A model generated the notes under the pieces. The model saw only the letters and a list, made by a program, of their open reading frames with translations, did not search any database and was not told the origin of the DNA. From Desulfovibrionaceae bacterium (GTDB lineage: Bacteria; Pseudomonadota; Gammaproteobacteria; Burkholderiales; Burkholderiaceae_C), in the NCBI GenBank assembly GCA_009778355.1, contig WRJY01000264.1:1-9536 (forward strand): 9,536 bases of DNA, in the 5' to 3' direction. Of the stretch, positions 5,610 to 9,536 are shown piece after piece; the first letter of the stretch is position 1, and every line of letters starts with the position of its first letter. Made by a program: the position numbers and the translations under genes.

Positions 5610-8300
5610 CTATGGGCCAGTCGATGACGGCAGCCCGCTCGCGGCGCGGATGGCTTGCGTGCGGCTGTTGACCCCGAGCTTGGCGTACAGGTTCTTGAGG
5701 TGGAATTTCACCGTGTTCTCGGAAATGGCCAGGTGCGCCGCCAGATCGCGGTTGGAGGCGCCTTCGCGCAGCAGGCGCAGCACGCGCAATTCGCGCTCCG
5801 ACAAATGATCGCCTTGGCCCAATGAAGGCGGCGGCGCTTGCGCGGGCGAAATGCCGGCCGCGCGCAGCACCCGGCGGACAAAATGCTCGCCCGCCCCGTT
5901 GGCGTCCAGTGGCGCCAGGGCGCACCGCGCCTGCTCCAGCAGGGCAAGCACGCGGGAGCCTTCGTCGAGAAACGCACGCAGGCATTCGCCGGGGGCGGCA
6001 AGCTCCAGCGCCTTGAGCAGGGCGCGCTGGGCCGCCATGGCTTGGCCGCGTTGCTCCAATACCAGCGCCTTCAGTACCAGGCTCTTGATGAGCAGCAAGG
6101 GTCTGGTCACGCACAAGGGCTCCACGGCTTGCAACAGCCGGGAAGCATCTTCCAGTTCGCCCGCGTGCAGCGCCAGACGGATGGGCCCGAGGCACTGTGT
6201 TCCCAACAGTTCGGACACAATAAGCCATTGGCCGGTAGCTGGCTGCGCGCCGCTGGCGATGCGCCGGGCAATCGCGCGCGCCCGCCCGGTCTGGCCGTCC
6301 AGCAAGGCCAGGCGCACGCGCTCCCATTCGACCATGCGGATCAGACGGGGCCAGCCGCTGTCGAAAGCGATGCGATCCAGCGTATCGAGCGTTGCTTGCG
6401 CCTGATCGGCCCGGCCGCGCGCCGCGTGCGCCCGTGCCAGGGACAGCAGCGCAACGGCGATGTAATCTGGCACCGCGCCATGTGCGATCTGCTCGCCGAA
6501 CTGACCTGTCAGGCGCTCGACCTCATCCAGCGCATCGACCTCGTAAGCCGCCCAGATCCGGCTTGCGGCCAACGCGGCAGAGGCCATTGCGCCAGCGGGC
6601 CAACTGCGCCGTCCCGACGCAGCGGCCAGATCGCGCAATGCCTGCTTGGGCTGTGCCACCAGCAGACTGGCCAGACCATTGATTGCCATTGTGTAGCCGG
6701 CGCTGAAGAAGGACTCGGCCCGCTCGTTATGGCTTTGCGCCAGGACGAGCATATGGTGTGCCGCCTCCACATTTCCGTTGCTCAAGGCATGGTAGGCCTT
6801 GAGATTGGCGGCTGCGCCCAGTTCGAAGGCGGCGAACTTGCTGGCGGCTGGTTTCTGAAGCTCGGGCACATTGGCGAGCAGGGCGGCCGCGCCGGGCAGG
6901 TCGTCCTCGAACAACGCCGCCATCGAGAGCATCACGTTGGGGTTGGTGGTACCGGCGATGCTGCCGTGGCCGCGCTGCGGCTCCAGCATGTCGAGCAGCG
7001 GGCGCAGCTTGGCGCCGCGCCGCAGAAAAACCAATGCCCAGGCGATCTTGATCATCAGGTCGGGGTGGCGCGCTACTTCCTCCATGTCAACCCGGTCGTA
7101 CCAGTACGCCACCGTGACCAGTTCGGCCGACGAGATCAGTTGCGTGGCCCAGGCGTTGAGCGCCTGTACGGCCAGGGGCATGTCGTTTGCCTCGATGGCG
7201 TGGTGAACGGCTTCTTCCAGCGCGCCCTGGGCGAAATGCCACCGCGCGGCCCGCTCATGCAGGCTGGCCGCGGCACCGGGATCGACCCGCGCCAGGTTGT
7301 CGCGCAGGTGAGCGGCAAACAGGCTGTGGTAGCGGAACCAGGCGCCCGAGGCATCGAGCGCCGAGAGAAACAGCCCGTCGCGTTCCAACTGCCGCAAGAT
7401 GCCGTGCGAGCCAGTGCGCTCCAGCACGGCGTCGCACAGCGGCCCCGAGAGCTGGCGCAGCACGGACGTGCGCAGCAGGAATTCCCGCACTTCGGGGCGT
7501 TGCATGGAGACGACGTTTTCCGAGAGGTACTCGGTCAACTCGCGCGGCCCGTGCGCGACCAGTTCGTCCAGGGTGTGGCGCAGCGCCGGATTGCTCAGGG
7601 CCAGCCGGAAAAGCTGCAAGCCGGCCGGCCAGCCTTCGGTGCGCTCGTGGATTCGCGCCAGTTCCTCGCTGGCCATCGCCAGAGTGTCGCCCTGAGAAAA
7701 AAAGGCTTGCGACTCCGCTGCTGAAAAACGCAGATCCTCCGTGCGCAGCACAACGGCGCGGCCCGCCATCATCAAGTTGACCAAACCGATTTCCGGCAGC
7801 GCGCGCGAGCTGATGAAGACACGCACCCGCGCCGGCAGGCGTTGCAGCAAATCGCGGAAGAATTGCAGGGTGGAAGGTTCTTGCAGGGCGTGGAAATCGT
7901 CCAGAAACAAGGCCACATGCCCGGCAATGCTGCTCAGCATGGTCAGCATCCAGTCAACCAGGTTGACGCCCGAGACCCGGGGCGGCAGCGCCGGCGCGGT
8001 GGTTTGCCGCGCGCATTCCAGCATGGAATGCAGTTGCGTCTCGAAGCGCCGCGGGTCGTTGTCGGCGCTGTCGAGCACCAGCCACGCCGTGGCCCATTGC
8101 TGCGCGCCGAGCGCATCATGCATTTGCTGGAGCGCGGTGGATTTGCCGCAGCCCGCCGGCCCCTGAAGCACGACCACGGACGGCGCGCCCACGCCAATCA
8201 GCCGCTCGATGAGCGCCCGCCGCACAATGGTGTCTGGCCGGGCCGGGGGCGGAAACAGCTTATAGGCTTGAAGCTCGGTGCCGAGAGCGCTGGGTTCCAT
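5610..8300 (-). CDS. LuxR-family MalT-like (LAL) ATP-dependent transcriptional regulator
   Basis: An 896-residue large ATP-binding LuxR regulator, typical length for the MalT/LAL family. The N-terminus has the family opening KLFPPPARPDTIVRRALIERL (first part at residues 14-34), then Walker A GPAGCGKST at 47-55 and Walker B FLDDFHA around Asp134-Asp135, followed by VFISSRALPEI, a sensor-like strand. The middle (~350-800) is alpha-helical and Ala/Leu-rich, consistent with a TPR-like effector domain. Residues 833-896 are a LuxR helix-turn-helix (LSERELRVLRLL, then ISENTVKFHLKNLYAKLGV). Members such as MalT bind an inducer plus ATP, oligomerise and activate transcription from sites near the promoter. 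The gene reads into the carboxylase operon, so it is the likely activator of that operon, though this is inferred from position alone. ATG at 8300 is the first ATG/GTG/TTG after an in-frame TAG at 8369-8367, without an obvious Shine-Dalgarno. Confidence 0.92.
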   Translation of the reverse strand: MEPSALGTELQAYKLFPPPARPDTIVRRALIERLIGVGAPSVVVLQGPAGCGKSTALQQMHDALGAQQWATAWLVLDSADNDPRRFETQLHSMLECARQTTAPALPPRVSGVNLVDWMLTMLSSIAGHVALFLDDFHALQEPSTLQFFRDLLQRLPARVRVFISSRALPEIGLVNLMMAGRAVVLRTEDLRFSAAESQAFFSQGDTLAMASEELARIHERTEGWPAGLQLFRLALSNPALRHTLDELVAHGPRELTEYLSENVVSMQRPEVREFLLRTSVLRQLSGPLCDAVLERTGSHGILRQLERDGLFLSALDASGAWFRYHSLFAAHLRDNLARVDPGAAASLHERAARWHFAQGALEEAVHHAIEANDMPLAVQALNAWATQLISSAELVTVAYWYDRVDMEEVARHPDLMIKIAWALVFLRRGAKLRPLLDMLEPQRGHGSIAGTTNPNVMLSMAALFEDDLPGAAALLANVPELQKPAASKFAAFELGAAANLKAYHALSNGNVEAAHHMLVLAQSHNERAESFFSAGYTMAINGLASLLVAQPKQALRDLAAASGRRSWPAGAMASAALAASRIWAAYEVDALDEVERLTGQFGEQIAHGAVPDYIAVALLSLARAHAARGRADQAQATLDTLDRIAFDSGWPRLIRMVEWERVRLALLDGQTGRARAIARRIASGAQPATGQWLIVSELLGTQCLGPIRLALHAGELEDASRLLQAVEPLCVTRPLLLIKSLVLKALVLEQRGQAMAAQRALLKALELAAPGECLRAFLDEGSRVLALLEQARCALAPLDANGAGEHFVRRVLRAAGISPAQAPPPSLGQGDHLSERELRVLRLLREGASNRDLAAHLAISENTVKFHLKNLYAKLGVNSRTQAIRAASGLPSSTGP

Positions 8301-8370
8301 GGCAATCGCTTCGCGCGCAAGATGCGCTTTACGCCAGCGCAGTCTATCGTCGCGCGCCGAAGCCGCCTAT

Positions 8371-8386
8371 GCGGGATTACCCCCGC
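8371..8386. promoter_or_regulatory. Inverted repeat upstream of the regulator, candidate operator
   Basis: GCGGG and CCCGC arms of 5 bases surround a 6-base centre in the 122-base gap ahead of the regulator gene. There is no T-run after it on either strand, so it is not terminator-like. An autoregulatory site is possible but unsupported beyond symmetry. TTGTGG (8400-8395) and TAATCC 15 bases later make only a poor promoter match. Confidence 0.2.
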
Positions 8387-8403
8387 AGCGCTCACCACAA
8401 GAC

Positions 8404-8420
8404 GGCGCGGCGCCCGCGCC
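8404..8420 (-). terminator. GC hairpin directly after ccmB, probable intrinsic terminator
   Basis: In transcript sense GGCGCGG, a 3-base loop GCG, and CCGCGCC form a perfect 7-base-pair all-GC stem beginning 2 bases after the ccmB stop codon. It is followed by GUCUUGU, a short imperfect U-tract. Position right after the gene and the strong stem favour a terminator; the weak U-tract lowers certainty. Confidence 0.5.
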
Positions 8421-8422
8421 CG

Positions 8423-9109
8423 TCAATTCTCAGCCGCGGCCCGCAGTCCCGCCGCCGCCAGCAGCGGGCAGACCAGCGCCGTCACGGCCAGCATGGCGCC
8501 CAGCAGGGACAGCTCGGCGCTGGCCGGTTCGCCGTGCATGGCGTGGTGCACCGCCATGGCGCCGAAGATGAGCGCCGGCGCGACCAGCGGCAGCACGATC
8601 AGCATCACCAGCAGCGCCGCGCCGCGCAGGCCGCCGGCCAGCGCGGCGGCAACGCCGGTAATCAGCACCAGCACCGCCGTGCCCAGGGCCAGCGCGGCCA
8701 TCAGCACCGCCAGCGGCCACGCGCCCAGGCCGAACTGCAAGGCCACCAAAGGGGCCACCGCCAGCACGGGCACTGCCGCCAGCACCCATTGCGCGGCCAG
8801 CCGGGCCGCCACCAGCAGCGCCAGCGGCGCGCCGCTGGAGCGGCAGGCCAGCAGCCATTGATCGACCCAGCCGCTGCGCAGTTCGTCCTGAAACATGCGG
8901 GCGCAGGCCAGCAGCACCGCCAGCAGCGCGCCCACCCACAGCACGCCGGGAGCGAGCAGGCCCAAGGTGGCGGGGTCGGGGTTGAGCGAGAGCGGAAACA
9001 GCGCCGCCACCACGGCGAAGAACAGCGCGTGCCAGGCCAGGTCGGCGGGCTGGCGCACGCCTTGCACCCATTCGCGCAGGAAGATGGCGCGCAGCATGGA
9101 CCAGGTCAT
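8423..9109 (-). CDS. ccmB: Haem exporter/cytochrome c maturation membrane protein CcmB
   Basis: A 228-residue integral membrane protein, close to the ~220 residues of other CcmB proteins, with about six hydrophobic segments. Family-type motifs include LFPLS at 37-41 after the first membrane helix, LAPGVLWVGALL at about 52-63, and RMFQDELRSGWVDQWLL shortly after, the counterpart of the conserved FxDDLxDGxLEQ loop. CcmB is the permease of the CcmAB ABC complex, which with CcmC loads haem onto CcmE in System I cytochrome c maturation and powers haem release from CcmE. The start ATG overlaps the ccmA stop in an ATGA junction, and GGAG lies 8 bases upstream, so the two are translationally coupled. 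The frame stays open to 9514, but the extra residues only shadow ccmA. No ccmC follows downstream. Confidence 0.93.
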   Translation of the reverse strand: MTWSMLRAIFLREWVQGVRQPADLAWHALFFAVVAALFPLSLNPDPATLGLLAPGVLWVGALLAVLLACARMFQDELRSGWVDQWLLACRSSGAPLALLVAARLAAQWVLAAVPVLAVAPLVALQFGLGAWPLAVLMAALALGTAVLVLITGVAAALAGGLRGAALLVMLIVLPLVAPALIFGAMAVHHAMHGEPASAELSLLGAMLAVTALVCPLLAAAGLRAAAEN

Positions 9110-9536
9110 GCGGGTTGCTCCATGGGTTTGGGAGGGCGCAAAAGCAGTTGTTTGCTGGCCGGAAAGCGCGGCGGCAGCGGCTGGTGACTGGTCAGCACGA
9201 TGGCGCCGCCGCCGGCCACGTGGCGCGCGGCCAGATCGGCCAGCGCGTTGCACGCGGCGGCGTCGAGCGCGTCGAAGGGTTCGTCCAGCAGCCACAGCCG
9301 GCGCGGCGCCAGCGCCAGCGGCGCCAGCACCAGCTTGCGGCGCTGGCCGGCGGACAGCAGCCGCACCGCGCGGCCCATTGGCACGCCGTGGTCGGTGAGG
9401 TGCTGGCGCAGCCGGGGCATGGGGCAGGCCGGCGCGCCGGCCACGTCCAGCCACAGGCGCAGGTTGAGCAGGGCGTCGAGGTCTTCGGCCAGGGCGCTGG
9501 CGTGGCCAATCCACCAGAGGTCGGCGCAGAGCGTGG
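9106..9536 (-). CDS. ccmA: CcmA, ATPase of the cytochrome c maturation ABC transporter, C-terminal ~142 residues
   Basis: The window edge cuts this gene; about 142 residues remain of a ~200-residue protein and the Walker A region lies outside. Seen in order are WWIGHASALAEDLDALLNLRLW (first 20 residues of the CcmA Q-loop region 'GH..-LtALENLRfw'), the ABC signature LSAGQRRKL, Walker B RLWLLDEPFDALD and the H-loop TSHQPL. These match CcmA rather than a generic ABC ATPase, and ccmB directly follows. It hydrolyses ATP at the inner face of the cytoplasmic membrane to drive release of haem-loaded CcmE from CcmC in System I. The reading frame is continuous to the edge, so there is no sign of decay. 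Confidence 0.93.
   Translation of the reverse strand, partial: TLCADLWWIGHASALAEDLDALLNLRLWLDVAGAPACPMPRLRQHLTDHGVPMGRAVRLLSAGQRRKLVLAPLALAPRRLWLLDEPFDALDAAACNALADLAARHVAGGGAIVLTSHQPLPPRFPASKQLLLRPPKPMEQPA

Noticed and set aside
5838..7724. 628-residue plus-strand open frame opposite the regulator gene
   Set aside because: Its translation is rich in Gln, His, Arg, Gly and Ala with no recognisable domain, as expected from the antisense of GC-rich coding DNA; the opposite strand holds an unmistakable LAL regulator.
8369..9187. 272-residue plus-strand frame opposite ccmB, rich in Gln/His/Arg repeats
   Set aside because: Composition is the mirror image of Leu/Ala/Val-rich membrane coding on the other strand; no motif or ribosome binding site.
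9110..9514. N-terminal extension of ccmB to 9514
   Set aside because: It shadows ccmA in another frame; the ATGA overlap and the family's usual length fix the start at 9109.

Overview
The window is GC-rich and densely coding, and every gene I can support lies on the minus strand. Gene content points to a proteobacterium, most likely a betaproteobacterium of the Burkholderiales type: it has System I cytochrome c maturation genes, a LuxR/MalT-type regulator and a biotin-independent ketone carboxylase operon. I cannot name the genus from sequence alone. No RNA genes, insertion sequences, CRISPR arrays or phage genes are visible.

Reading in transcription order (high to low coordinates), the window opens inside ccmA (ATPase of the CcmAB haem-handling ABC transporter). 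ccmA overlaps ccmB by an ATGA junction. A GC hairpin followed by a short T-rich stretch comes right after ccmB, and ccmC does not follow. After a 122-base gap comes an 896-residue MalT-like (LAL family) ATP-dependent regulator with a C-terminal LuxR helix-turn-helix.

A structured leader of about 270 bases then separates the regulator from a tightly packed operon. The operon encodes a HyuA-like protein (~674 aa), a small CxxC/CxxC zinc-ribbon protein (154 aa), a second HyuA-like protein (709 aa) and the start of a HyuB-like protein cut by the window edge. This order and these sizes match the acetophenone carboxylase genes (apc1-apc4, alpha/beta/gamma/delta subunits) described in Aromatoleum. 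They differ from acetone carboxylase, which has a single HyuA-like subunit. The likely product is an ATP-dependent carboxylase that adds bicarbonate to a ketone, with acetophenone or a related ketone as the best guess. The regulator probably senses the ketone or a metabolite and activates the operon.

The most unusual part is the leader between regulator and operon. It holds a 9-codon ORF (MQFLTVPPP, then stop) with a near-ideal ribosome binding site, ending in three prolines immediately before the stop codon. After it come about 100 bases of C/U-rich, G-poor transcript leading to a carboxylase start codon with no good ribosome binding site. This architecture resembles leader-peptide control (polyproline stalling and/or Rho-dependent attenuation) and I know of no such description for ketone carboxylases.
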